This document shows, one piece after another, positions 1-7,990 of a DNA stretch of 64,000 bases; position 1 is the stretch's first letter, and each line of letters begins with the position of its first letter. A model generated the notes under the pieces. That model was not told the origin of the DNA. It saw only the letters and a list, made by a program, of their open reading frames with translations, and did no database searches. Source of the stretch: an uncultured Parabacteroides sp. (GTDB taxonomy: Bacteria > Bacteroidota > Bacteroidia > Bacteroidales > Tannerellaceae); assembly GCA_944325335.1 (NCBI GenBank), contig CALUZR010000006.1:30579-94578 (forward strand), read 5' to 3'. Both the position numbers and the translations under genes were made by a program.

Positions 1-1
1 T

Positions 2-136
2 TTGATCATCTTTACGATCCCTATCGACTTGTCGGAAGGTCCGTATACGCTCGAGATCGAGACCTATTACACCCCTAATGGGATGCTGGACGAGCCGCTG
101 GTAATTACCGCTCCTTTTACTTTGAATCTCATATAA
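2..136 (+). CDS. C-terminal fragment of an unidentified protein, possibly DUF4469-type
   Basis: An open frame enters from the left edge and ends at a TAA at 134-136, giving the last 44 residues of a protein whose start is outside the window. The tail reads as a beta-rich, Ig-like domain (LSEGPYTLEIETYY, then DEPLVITAPFTLNLI). This resembles the end of the DUF4469 domain found behind HU-like DNA-binding domains in Bacteroidales, but the piece is too short to be sure. It is followed by a terminator hairpin, which supports this being a real gene end. Confidence 0.45.
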   Translation: MIIFTIPIDLSEGPYTLEIETYYTPNGMLDEPLVITAPFTLNLI

Positions 137-158
137 ATTAGAAGAGTTGTTTCCTTTT

Positions 159-196
159 AAGGCTGCGCTGGACTATGGTCCGGGGTGGCCTTTTTT
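159..196 (+). terminator. Rho-independent terminator after the first gene
   Basis: The arms AAGGC and GCCTT enclose an inner GGAC/GTCC stem with a TATG loop. Six T residues follow on the plus strand. It lies 23 bases after the stop of the leftmost gene. Confidence 0.7.
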
Positions 197-230
197 CGTG
201 TCGAGACTACTCCTCCCTCCTGAAAAGGCA

Positions 231-291
231 AAAGAAAACCGGGCTATCCGGCGGCGAAGCTCACGCTCAGCCCACTGGAAACGCCCGGTTT
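231..291 (-). terminator. Terminator of the xylose operon
   Basis: A perfect 9-base inverted repeat (AAACCGGGC at 236-244, GCCCGGTTT at 283-291) is followed on the minus strand by a T-rich tract. It sits just past the stop of the xylE-like gene. Confidence 0.65.
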
Positions 292-315
292 AAGCAAAGG
301 TATAATACGTTACAA

Positions 316-1767
316 TTATTTCTTACTTCTCCATAAAGCTGTCATCTCCTCGAGAGTACGCCCCTTGGTCTCCGGGACGAACCGCCAGACGAATCCGGCC
401 GCCGCCAGGCAGACTACCCCATAAAGCCCGTAAGCGAACATGGGGCTGAAGTCGTAGAGTGCGGGGAAAGTCGACGACACGACGTAATTAAACACCCACT
501 GGAACGCGACGGCGATGGCGACCGCTTGACTACGAATCGTATTAGGGAATATCTCGGAGATAAGAACCCAACAGATCGGACCCCACGACATCATGAAGAA
601 GGCCGCGTAGACGATTATGGACAAGACCGGGACCAGCCCCTTAACGCCCCAATGATCGCACAGGGCGACCAAAAACGCCCCTACGGCCATGCCCAGCGAC
701 CCGACGATAAGAAGCGGCCGACGCCCGAAGCGATCCACAGTGAAGATTGCTATCAAAGTGAATGCCAAGTTCACAACTCCCATTACGACCGTCTGCATCA
801 TCCCGCCGCCTTCTGCGCCCGCGTTCTCGAAGATCCGGGGAGCGTAATACAGGACCGCATTGATGCCGATGGCCTGCTGGAACACAGAAAGCAAAATGCC
901 GATCAGGATGACGGCGACGCCATAAGCGAAGAGCGGCTCGCGCTTCTCGGTAGCGGTCGACTGGATCTCGCTAAGGATCGCCTTGGCCCGTGCGCTTCCG
1001 TTGATGCGCTCCAGGATATGAAGCGCTTGACTGTGCTGGCCGGACATGACGAGGTACCGCGGAGTCTTCGGGACGGCGAACAGGAGGAGCCCGAAGAGCG
1101 CTGCGGGCACGGCGCCGGAGAGGAACATATAACGCCAGCCCTCCGTCACGGTCCACATGTCGGAAGCTGGGCTCAAGGAATAGAGCCCCGTCGCAGCGTC
1201 CTTCAAGACGATCGGGTTCTGGTGGTCGCCCAATATGGAGTAATTCACGAAGTAGACCACAAGCATCCCGAAGATGATCGCGAACTGGTTGCAGGAGACA
1301 AGCGTACCGCGGATTTCAGAGGGCGCGATCTCGGCAATGTAGATTGGGCAAACGGCCGAGGCCAGCCCCACACCGATCCCCCCGATGATGCGGTAGAAGT
1401 TGAACATAAGTAGTAATTCCCAGCAAGCCTCCCCATGATCGAGCACCAGGAACTCCGGGAAAGAGGCGCCCAGCGCTGAGATGAAGAACAACACCGCCGC
1501 CAGACGGAGCGAGTTCCTCCTCCCTAAACGCGAGGCGAAGTAACCAGACACGGCACCGCCCACGACGCAACCGATCAAAGCGCTCGCCGAGGTGATGCCA
1601 TGCCATACTTTATTATAATGGAAATCGGTCGCCGTGAGGAAGAATCCCTCTAAACCCTTTTCGGCGCCGGAGATTACCGCAGTATCATATCCAAACAACA
1701 GGCCGCCGATGATGGCGACTAAGGTAATGGAATAGAGATACAGCTTACTGCCCTCTTGCTTCCTCAT
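316..1767 (-). CDS. xylE: D-xylose:proton symporter (sugar porter, MFS)
   Basis: 483 residues, the normal length for the sugar porter family. It carries the family signatures: GGLLFGYDTAVISGA in helix 1, SRLGRRNSL in the first cytoplasmic loop, QQAIGINAVLYYAP in helix 7, DRFGRRPLL after helix 8, and VPETKGRTLEEM after helix 12. The protein is an inner-membrane, proton-coupled sugar importer. Xylose is inferred from position: it is the last gene of a minus-strand run with xylose isomerase and xylulokinase, only 3 bases after the xylA stop. Arabinose or another pentose cannot be excluded from sequence alone. Confidence 0.88.
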   Translation of the reverse strand: MRKQEGSKLYLYSITLVAIIGGLLFGYDTAVISGAEKGLEGFFLTATDFHYNKVWHGITSASALIGCVVGGAVSGYFASRLGRRNSLRLAAVLFFISALGASFPEFLVLDHGEACWELLLMFNFYRIIGGIGVGLASAVCPIYIAEIAPSEIRGTLVSCNQFAIIFGMLVVYFVNYSILGDHQNPIVLKDAATGLYSLSPASDMWTVTEGWRYMFLSGAVPAALFGLLLFAVPKTPRYLVMSGQHSQALHILERINGSARAKAILSEIQSTATEKREPLFAYGVAVILIGILLSVFQQAIGINAVLYYAPRIFENAGAEGGGMMQTVVMGVVNLAFTLIAIFTVDRFGRRPLLIVGSLGMAVGAFLVALCDHWGVKGLVPVLSIIVYAAFFMMSWGPICWVLISEIFPNTIRSQAVAIAVAFQWVFNYVVSSTFPALYDFSPMFAYGLYGVVCLAAAGFVWRFVPETKGRTLEEMTALWRSKK

Positions 1768-1770
1768 GAC

Positions 1771-3087
1771 TTAGCAATACATGTTTACGATTGCTTCATA
1801 CAATTCCTGCTTACCGCTGATTTGCTTCGGCTCGCCGTGTGCTTTGGCGTAAGCGACAAGGTCCTCGAGCGAGAGCTTACCCTCCTCGAACTCCTTCCCT
1901 TTGCCCGAATCGAAGGAAGCGTAGCGGTCGGCCAACATCTGGCGATAGGGCGACTCCTCCAACAGGCGGGCGGCGCTCTCTAATGCGCGAGCCATGACGT
2001 CCATCCCCGCAATGTGCGCGATGAAGATATCGTCCAAGTCGGTAGAGTTTCGGCGAGTCTTCGCATCGAAGTTCATGCCGCCGTTGCCGAGCCCTCCGTT
2101 CCGGATGATGTGGATCATCGCTTGGACCAGCTCGAAATTATCGATGGGGAATTGGTCCGTATCCCATCCGTTCTGATAGTCCCCGCGGTTGGCGTCGATG
2201 GAACCTAACATTCCGTTGTCGACGGCGACCGCAACTTCATGTTCGAACGTATGGCCGGCCAAAGTGGCGTGATTGACTTCGATATTGACTTTGAAGTCAT
2301 CTGCCAAACCATGCGCCCGGAGGAAGCCAATGACAGTTTCGGTATCGACGTCGTACTGGTGCTTAGTTGGCTCCATGGGCTTCGGTTCGACGAGGAACGT
2401 TCCTGCGAAACCTTTCGCCCGGGCATAGTCACGCGCCAAGGTGAGCATCTGGGCGAGGTGTTCCTTTTCTCGTTTCTGGTCCGTGTTGAGAAGCGACATG
2501 TAGCCTTCGCGTCCGCCCCAGAAGACATAGTTTGTTCCGCCCAACTCGATGGTCGCGTCGATAGCGTTCTTTATCTGGACGGCGGCGCGTGCGACGACAT
2601 CAAAGTTCGGATTCGTGGCCGCTCCGTTCATGTACCGTTCATGTCCGAAGACGTTTGCAGTGCCCCATAGTAATTTGATGCCTGTCTCCTGCTGTTTCTG
2701 CTTGGCGTAGGATACTAATTCTTTCAGGTTCGCTTCGTAAGCTTCGATTGAATCCGCCTCGTCGCATAAATCGACGTCATGGAAGCAATAGTACTCGATT
2801 CCCATCTTCTGCATGAACTCGAAACCGGCATCCATCTTTTCCTTTGCCGCTTGGACGGGATCTGGATTTACCTTCCAAGGGAAATGCTTCGTTCCACCGC
2901 CAAACTGGTCGCTCCCTTCGGCGCACAAAGTGTGCCACCATGCCATCGAGAACTTAAGCCAATCTTTCATTTTCTTCCCCATGATAACCTTTTCGGCGTC
3001 ATAGTAGCGGAACGCCATAGGGTTCTTACTTTCCTTTCCCTCGAACGGGATCTTTCCGATGCCCGGAAAATACTCTTTCTGTGCCAT
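1771..3087 (-). CDS. xylA: Xylose isomerase
   Basis: 438 residues, matching class II xylose isomerases. It interconverts D-xylose and D-xylulose in the cytoplasm. Visible active-site segments in order: YYCFHDVDL (catalytic His), [14 protein letters not shown] (metal Glu and Lys), [15 protein letters not shown] (metal Glu and His), then [20 protein letters not shown] with metal Asp residues, and [11 protein letters not shown] with the last metal Asp. It lies between xylB (47-base gap) and xylE (3-base gap), so the three genes very probably form one transcript. The start codon is an ATG. Confidence 0.96.
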   Translation of the reverse strand: MAQKEYFPGIGKIPFEGKESKNPMAFRYYDAEKVIMGKKMKDWLKFSMAWWHTLCAEGSDQFGGGTKHFPWKVNPDPVQAAKEKMDAGFEFMQKMGIEYYCFHDVDLCDEADSIEAYEANLKELVSYAKQKQQETGIKLLWGTANVFGHERYMNGAATNPNFDVVARAAVQIKNAIDATIELGGTNYVFWGGREGYMSLLNTDQKREKEHLAQMLTLARDYARAKGFAGTFLVEPKPMEPTKHQYDVDTETVIGFLRAHGLADDFKVNIEVNHATLAGHTFEHEVAVAVDNGMLGSIDANRGDYQNGWDTDQFPIDNFELVQAMIHIIRNGGLGNGGMNFDAKTRRNSTDLDDIFIAHIAGMDVMARALESAARLLEESPYRQMLADRYASFDSGKGKEFEEGKLSLEDLVAYAKAHGEPKQISGKQELYEAIVNMYC

Positions 3088-3134
3088 GATACTATTCGTT
3101 ATTTAGATTTATAATGTATGTGATTGATTTTTCT

Positions 3135-4616
3135 TTAGATCTGCGGGAGGAAACTCTTCCATCGTTCGTAGGCTTCCTCGTAAGCGGGTTGTTGCTTCGT
3201 GTCCGGCTCTATCTCGGCTAATCGTTCCAGACCGGCGAAGGCTTCGTCTGCATTGTGGTAAACGCCTGCGCCAATACCACTACCTCGGGCCGCACCGGTC
3301 GCGCCATCGGTATCGTAAAGTTCAATAGTCGCACCCGTGACGCCTGCCAATGTCTCCCGAAAGACCGGACTGAGGAACATATTCGCATGGCCGGCATGAA
3401 TCTTACGCACCGGGATGCCCATCGTTTCCATCACCTCGATTCCATATTTAAAAGAAAAGACGATTCCCTCTTGGGCAGCCCGGATCAAATGGCGGCGGTC
3501 GTGGAGGTTAAAGTCGACGTTATGGAACGAACACCCAAGGCTCCGGTTCTCCAACAGGCGCTCTGCCCCGTTACCAAAGGGCAAGATGCTGATGCCACCG
3601 CTACCAATGGGAACCTGCGACGCCAGCTCGTTCATCGCATCATACGAAAGCCCATCCGCCCCGACCGCACGACGCAGCCAAGAATTCAAGATGCCTGTCC
3701 CATTGATACATAAAAGAACACCCAGACGAGGATGTGCAGCCGTATGATTCACATGGGCAAAGGTATTGACGCGCGACTTAGGATCGTAGCTGATCGTCCC
3801 GTTCACACCATAGACTACACCCGAAGTCCCTGCCGTCGAAGCAATTTCTCCCGGCTCGAGGACATGGAGCGAAAGGGCGTTGTTCGGCTGGTCGCCCGCC
3901 CGATAGGTAATGGGTGTACCCGCTTTCAGTCCTAATTCGATCGCAGCCGCCCGGCTTACCTCGCCTTGTACGGAGAAGGTCGGACGAATCTCTCCTAACA
4001 TCGAAGCATCCAACCCATAATAATTCAGCAACGCTTCCGACGGGCGATTCTCCTTAAAGTCCCAGAAGATACCTTCCGAGAGCCCCGATACCGTCGTGCA
4101 CACCTCCCCGCTCAACCGCATTGCAATGTAATCACCCGGCAGCATGACCTTATAGATGCGGTCGAACACCTCCGGTTCGTGTTGCTTTACCCAAGCCAAT
4201 TTCGACGCCGTAAAGTTTCCCGGCGAGTTCAACAAATGCGATAAGCAATACGCCTGCCCTAACGCTTCGAACGCCTCTTCGCCTATACTTACGGCACGCG
4301 AATCGCACCAGATAATCGACGGACGAAGCACCTCGAGCCGCTTATCCACGCAAACCAGCCCGTGCATCTGGTACGAAATGCCAATCGCTTTGATATCATC
4401 GCCCGAAACAAGTGCCGATTCCATGACGCTTTGGGTTGCTAACTTGAGGAATGTCCACCACGACTCGGGCCGTTGTTCCGCCCAGCCAGGCTGCAATGCT
4501 ATGATTTCCGCTTCCGATTTGGGATAAAAGGCCGAGGCTACGCATTTTCCGCTCTCGACTTCTACTAAACTCGCCTTGACCGACGAGCTTCCTATATCAT
4601 ATCCTAACAAATACAT
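3135..4616 (-). CDS. xylB: Xylulokinase
   Basis: FGGY-family carbohydrate kinase of 493 residues that phosphorylates D-xylulose to xylulose 5-phosphate. I chose the ATG at 4616, giving MYLLGYDIGSSSVKASL, because the DIGSSSVK phosphate-binding loop normally begins a few residues from the start; the open frame extends nine codons further without support. The C-terminal domain carries GNGAERLLENRSLG and the ATP-binding DGATGAARGSGIGAG. First gene of the xylB-xylA-xylE run. A TAnnTTTG box lies upstream. No xylose regulator is adjacent. Confidence 0.94.
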   Translation of the reverse strand: MYLLGYDIGSSSVKASLVEVESGKCVASAFYPKSEAEIIALQPGWAEQRPESWWTFLKLATQSVMESALVSGDDIKAIGISYQMHGLVCVDKRLEVLRPSIIWCDSRAVSIGEEAFEALGQAYCLSHLLNSPGNFTASKLAWVKQHEPEVFDRIYKVMLPGDYIAMRLSGEVCTTVSGLSEGIFWDFKENRPSEALLNYYGLDASMLGEIRPTFSVQGEVSRAAAIELGLKAGTPITYRAGDQPNNALSLHVLEPGEIASTAGTSGVVYGVNGTISYDPKSRVNTFAHVNHTAAHPRLGVLLCINGTGILNSWLRRAVGADGLSYDAMNELASQVPIGSGGISILPFGNGAERLLENRSLGCSFHNVDFNLHDRRHLIRAAQEGIVFSFKYGIEVMETMGIPVRKIHAGHANMFLSPVFRETLAGVTGATIELYDTDGATGAARGSGIGAGVYHNADEAFAGLERLAEIEPDTKQQPAYEEAYERWKSFLPQI

Positions 4617-4640
4617 GGTATTAAACTTTAATATTCCGCA

Positions 4641-4648
4641 CAAATGTA
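4641..4648 (-). promoter_or_regulatory. Candidate -7 box for xylB
   Basis: On the minus strand this reads TACATTTG, matching the Bacteroidota -7 consensus TAnnTTTG, 25 bases before the chosen xylB start. I could not find a matching TTTG box 19-21 bases further upstream, so the call is tentative. Confidence 0.45.
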
Positions 4649-4777
4649 ATAATAATTTCTTTTGTTTTGTAACAGACGGGCGTGTTTTTTATCCCCCAAC
4701 GACTCATTCTGCATTCTGCCAGCGGGGAAACTTCCTTTCGTCCCAGATAAAGTCCGACACGCCCGGCCTAAAAGTCA

Positions 4778-4897
4778 AAACATCCGGGAGAATCTCTATC
4801 TTTAGGCTGCAGATATATATCTTTAGGTTGAAGATATGTATCTTTAAGCTGCAGATATGTATCTTTAGCCTAAAGATAGAGATTTTCTCGGATGTTT
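4778..4897. repeat. 120-bp palindromic element, copy 1
   Basis: The outer arms AAACATCCG and CGGATGTTT enclose 18-base inner arms starting AATCTCTATCTTTAGG. Between them lie four tandem 21-base units of the form ATCTTTAGGCTGCAGATAT plus two bases. The whole is an imperfect palindrome of exactly 120 bases, flanked on the right by TTCCAAGTTTTCC. Near-copies of the same length occur at 14800-14919 and 29028-29147. Because 21 is a multiple of three, both strands stay open and give repetitive heptads, which I take as incidental. Confidence 0.9.
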
Positions 4898-4960
4898 CCA
4901 AGTTTTCCAACGGACCTGCCGAAATTATCCCCCGGAGGCAAATAGATTTCCAGCAGGCAT

Positions 4961-5016
4961 AAAAAAACAGAGACACAAGGGGCGCGTATAGATTGCGCTT
5001 CGCCTCATGTCTCTGT
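4961..5016 (-). terminator. Terminator after the mmdA-biotin carrier genes
   Basis: A long hairpin has arms ACAGAGACA at 4967-4975 and TGTCTCTGT at 5008-5016, with further pairing inside, and seven T residues follow on the minus strand. It lies about 25 bases after the biotin carrier stop. Confidence 0.75.
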
Positions 5017-5039
5017 CTATCAAATATTCCCGCAGACCG

Positions 5040-5366
5040 TTACTTCACGGCAATACGAACCATCAGATGGTCTTTCGGGATTTGCTCGCCCGCATGGACA
5101 TTCACTTGTTCTATCACACCGGAAACAGGCGCCACCACGCGATTCAACATCTTCATGGCTTGATGAATCAATAACAGCTGACCAGCCTGTACTTCATCGC
5201 CTTCTTTGACTTCCAGCTCGACGATCGTCCCCGGAAGATGCGAAATGACATCGCCAGCATAAGGTTTATGCCAGATAGGACGATGCTTGAACTTCTCGGT
5301 CAGCGTCGTTTTATATTTACGGGCCGTGACCGCAAAATCGACCAACTCTTGCTTGTTTTCTTTCAT
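5040..5366 (-). CDS. Biotin carboxyl carrier protein (biotinyl domain)
   Basis: 108 residues. The C-terminal 70 residues form a biotinyl domain with the lysine in HQAMKMLNRVVAPVSG; the usual motif is EAMKM, so the Glu is replaced by Gln here. The N-terminal part (FKHRPIWHKPYAGDVISHLPGTI) is a lead-in typical of Bacteroidales acyl-CoA carboxylase or decarboxylase carriers. It carries carboxybiotin to or from the transferase subunit encoded 12 bases upstream. No biotin carboxylase or membrane beta subunit is present, so sequence alone does not decide between propionyl-CoA carboxylase and methylmalonyl-CoA decarboxylase. Confidence 0.85.
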   Translation of the reverse strand: MKENKQELVDFAVTARKYKTTLTEKFKHRPIWHKPYAGDVISHLPGTIVELEVKEGDEVQAGQLLLIHQAMKMLNRVVAPVSGVIEQVNVHAGEQIPKDHLMVRIAVK

Positions 5367-5378
5367 AACACGAACGAT

Positions 5379-6926
5379 TTAGAATGGAGGCAAACCATGT
5401 TTCTTGGCCGGACGATATTCCTCTTTCGAGATAGAGAACTTCAACGCATGGAGCAACAACGAACGCGTTTCTTTCGGCTCGATAACCGAATCGATGAAAC
5501 CACGCGAAGCTGCTACATACGGATTGGCAAACTTCTCAGTATATTCCTTTACTTTCTCCTGGCGCATCGCTTCTTGGTCTTCAGCCGCCATGATTTCCTT
5601 GCGGAAAATAATATTAGCCGCTCCTTCCGGACCCATTACAGCAATCTCGGCGCTTGGCCAAGCGAATACGAAGTCTGCACCCAAGTGACGAGAGTTCATA
5701 GCGATATAACCACCGCCGTAAGCCTTGCGTAAGATAACCGTAATCTTCGGCACTGTAGCCTCTGAATAAGCATAAAGAACTTTCGCACCATGACGGATCA
5801 CGCCGGCATGTTCCTGGTCGACGCCTGGCAAATAACCCGGCATATCTTCCAACGTAATAATCGGAATATTGAACGAATCGCAGAAACGGATGAAACGAGC
5901 CGCCTTATCCGCACTGTCGCAATCCAATACACCGGCCAATACCATTGGCTGATTTGCTACAAAGCCGACCGTCTCGCCGCCCATACGTCCGAAACCAACT
6001 ACGATGTTGGCGGCCCAAAGTTGCTGTACTTCCAAGAAATCGGAATCATCCACAATACATTTGATGACATCGCGTACATCATACGGTTGCTTCGGATCCG
6101 ACGGAACTACTTCTTCAATATTCAGCATGGCCGACGGTTCTTTCGGTTCGAATGCCTTCGCACGATGTTCGTTGTTCCACGGAATAAAGCTAACCAAACG
6201 CTTTACCTGATCGAAGCATTCCTGCTCGCTCTTGGCATAGAAATGAGCATTACCAGTGACTTCGGCATGTACACGTGCGCCGCCCAAATCTTCCATCGAA
6301 ATATCTTCGCCCAGCACCGTCTTGATTACGTTCGGACCCGTAATAAACATCTTCGAGATGTTCTCAACCACAAACACGAAGTCTGTCAAAGCCGGAGAAT
6401 AAACCGCACCACCAGCACATGGACCCAAGATCAACGAAATCTGCGGAATCACACCTGAAGCAATCGTGTTGCGATAGAAAATCTCACCATAACCAGCCAA
6501 TGCGCCGACACCTTCCTGGATACGCGCACCACCCGAGTCGTTGATGCCGATAATCGGACACTTCATCTTCAGCGCATGATCCATAATCTTCGTGATTTTG
6601 CGCGCATGTTGCAAACCAAGCGAACCACCGGCTACTGTAAAATCTTGCGCATAAATACAAACCGGAGCACCAAAGATGGTACCCGTACCTGTCACAACGC
6701 CATCGCCCGGCAGGTCTTTCTTATCCATACCGAAGTCACGTCCGTCGTGCTTTACAAACAAATCATACTCGTGGAATGAATTCTTGTCCAGAAGAGACAA
6801 AATACGGTCGCGGGCCGTCATCTTGCCCATCGCGATTTGCTTCTCGATGGCCGCTTCGCCGCCACCCATTTCTACAACGGCTTTTTTCTCTCTGAGGGCC
6901 AGAATGTTTTTACTTAAATCTGTCAT
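5379..6926 (-). CDS. mmdA: Methylmalonyl-CoA decarboxylase alpha / propionyl-CoA carboxylase beta subunit
   Basis: 515-residue carboxyltransferase with two crotonase-like halves. GGARIQEGVGALAGYGEIF and GPCAGGAVYSPALTDF mark the CoA-side half. PGYLPGVDQEHAGVIRHGAK and RKAYGGGYIAMNSR mark the biotin-side half. It moves CO2 between methylmalonyl-CoA/propionyl-CoA and the biotin of the next gene product, a step of the succinate-to-propionate route in Bacteroidales. It lies 15 bases after def and 12 bases before the carrier gene, in one minus-strand run from ruvX. Confidence 0.92.
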   Translation of the reverse strand: MTDLSKNILALREKKAVVEMGGGEAAIEKQIAMGKMTARDRILSLLDKNSFHEYDLFVKHDGRDFGMDKKDLPGDGVVTGTGTIFGAPVCIYAQDFTVAGGSLGLQHARKITKIMDHALKMKCPIIGINDSGGARIQEGVGALAGYGEIFYRNTIASGVIPQISLILGPCAGGAVYSPALTDFVFVVENISKMFITGPNVIKTVLGEDISMEDLGGARVHAEVTGNAHFYAKSEQECFDQVKRLVSFIPWNNEHRAKAFEPKEPSAMLNIEEVVPSDPKQPYDVRDVIKCIVDDSDFLEVQQLWAANIVVGFGRMGGETVGFVANQPMVLAGVLDCDSADKAARFIRFCDSFNIPIITLEDMPGYLPGVDQEHAGVIRHGAKVLYAYSEATVPKITVILRKAYGGGYIAMNSRHLGADFVFAWPSAEIAVMGPEGAANIIFRKEIMAAEDQEAMRQEKVKEYTEKFANPYVAASRGFIDSVIEPKETRSLLLHALKFSISKEEYRPAKKHGLPPF

Positions 6927-6941
6927 AACTTACTTGTTTTA

Positions 6942-7499
6942 TTATTTCCCGACAGCCTTCGCCCGATAAGCACAGCGAGCTGTCCCTTTAATAATACTGT
7001 TCAACTTGCTTTTATTCAATTGACGACGAATGGCCGAAATATTGTCGATGAAAACATGCCCCGTGAGATGCTCGCACTCATGTTGGACGACGCGTGCGGC
7101 ATAATCGTGAAGCTCTTCGGTATGTTCTTCCCAATTTTCGTCCCAATATTTGACCCGAATCCGTGTCGAACGAGCCACCTTTTCGTGAATACCAGGCAAA
7201 CTCAGGCAGCCTTCTTCCATCGAAACGGTTTCTTCGCTCTTCTCCAAGAAAACCGGATTAATCATTGCCCGCTTAAAGTCTTTGCACTCCGGATAATCAT
7301 CACTAATCACACTGGCATCAATCACCAACACCTGCAACGGCAATCCGACTTGTGGACCAGCCAAGCCGACGCCATCCGCATGATACATCGTTTCGAACAT
7401 ATTCGCGACTAATTGCTTCAAATCAGGATAATCCTGAGGAACCGGCTCAGCCTCTTGCCTAAGGACAGGCTGGCCGTATAAATAGATAGGTAAAATCAT
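6942..7499 (-). CDS. def: Peptide deformylase
   Basis: 185 residues. It removes the N-formyl group from nascent proteins and needs a bound metal. All three family motifs are present: GVGLAGPQVG, EEGCLSLPG with the metal Cys, and QHECEHLTGHVF with the HExxH pair. The start ATG overlaps the ruvX stop by four bases (ATGA), so translation is probably coupled. Downstream, mmdA follows after 15 bases. Confidence 0.96.
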   Translation of the reverse strand: MILPIYLYGQPVLRQEAEPVPQDYPDLKQLVANMFETMYHADGVGLAGPQVGLPLQVLVIDASVISDDYPECKDFKRAMINPVFLEKSEETVSMEEGCLSLPGIHEKVARSTRIRVKYWDENWEEHTEELHDYAARVVQHECEHLTGHVFIDNISAIRRQLNKSKLNSIIKGTARCAYRAKAVGK

Positions 7500-7924
7500 A
7501 CGTTATATTGATATTTTTTACTTTCCAAATATGCTTGAAGAATAATGACAGCACTGATTTCATCCACCAGCCCTTTCTCCTGGCGCTTCTTCTTTTTCAA
7601 CCCGCCCGAAAGCATGGCTTGATGCGCCATGACCGAGGTAAAACGCTCGTCATAATATTGAATAGGAATAGAAGGAATTGCACGCTTGAGGTGAGCCACA
7701 AATGCTTCCACGTATTTCATGTTCTCCGACGGTTCGTTGTTCATCTGCTTGGGTAAACCCACTACAAACAAATCTACGGCCTCTTTTGCTACATAATTTA
7801 CAAGATAGTGAACCACTTCTCCGCTCGGGACAGTAGTCAAACCGTTTGCAATCATCTGTAACGGATCTGTCACAGCCAAACCTGTTCGCTTCCGACCATA
7901 ATCTATTGCTATAATTCTTCCCAT
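7496..7924 (-). CDS. ruvX: RuvX/YqgF-family Holliday junction resolvase-like nuclease
   Basis: 142 residues from the ATG at 7924, where the conserved beginning MGRIIAIDYGRKRTGLAVTD starts; the 14 further codons upstream look untranslated. RNase H-like fold: the first acidic residue is the Asp in IAIDYG, the middle segment is VVGLPKQMNNEPSE, then YDERFTS, and the last acidic segment is KGLVDEISAVIILQAYLE. The family acts on Holliday junctions or in pre-16S rRNA 5' processing. It is the first gene of the run ruvX-def-mmdA-carrier. Its -7 box is so close that the mRNA may be almost leaderless. Confidence 0.93.
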   Translation of the reverse strand: MGRIIAIDYGRKRTGLAVTDPLQMIANGLTTVPSGEVVHYLVNYVAKEAVDLFVVGLPKQMNNEPSENMKYVEAFVAHLKRAIPSIPIQYYDERFTSVMAHQAMLSGGLKKKKRQEKGLVDEISAVIILQAYLESKKYQYNV

Positions 7925-7929
7925 GGCCG

Positions 7930-7937
7930 CAAAGATA
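7930..7937 (-). promoter_or_regulatory. -7 box for the ruvX operon
   Basis: Minus strand TATCTTTG, a full match to TAnnTTTG. It ends only five bases before the ruvX ATG. No well-spaced upstream TTTG was found. Confidence 0.5.
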
Positions 7938-7990
7938 CAATATTTATAAATACCTCGCTTACACAAAAGGAGAAAAAGTGTGCATTTCTA

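Noticed and set aside
526..1413. Long plus-strand open frame of 295 codons inside xylE
   Set aside because: It lies antisense to a gene with complete sugar-porter motifs and has charged, low-complexity composition typical of antisense frames in GC-rich codons.
4704..4976. Heptad-repeat peptides encoded on both strands of the 120-bp palindromes
   Set aside because: The 21-base unit is a multiple of three and has no stop in several frames, so open frames on both strands follow automatically. No start signal or conserved ends.
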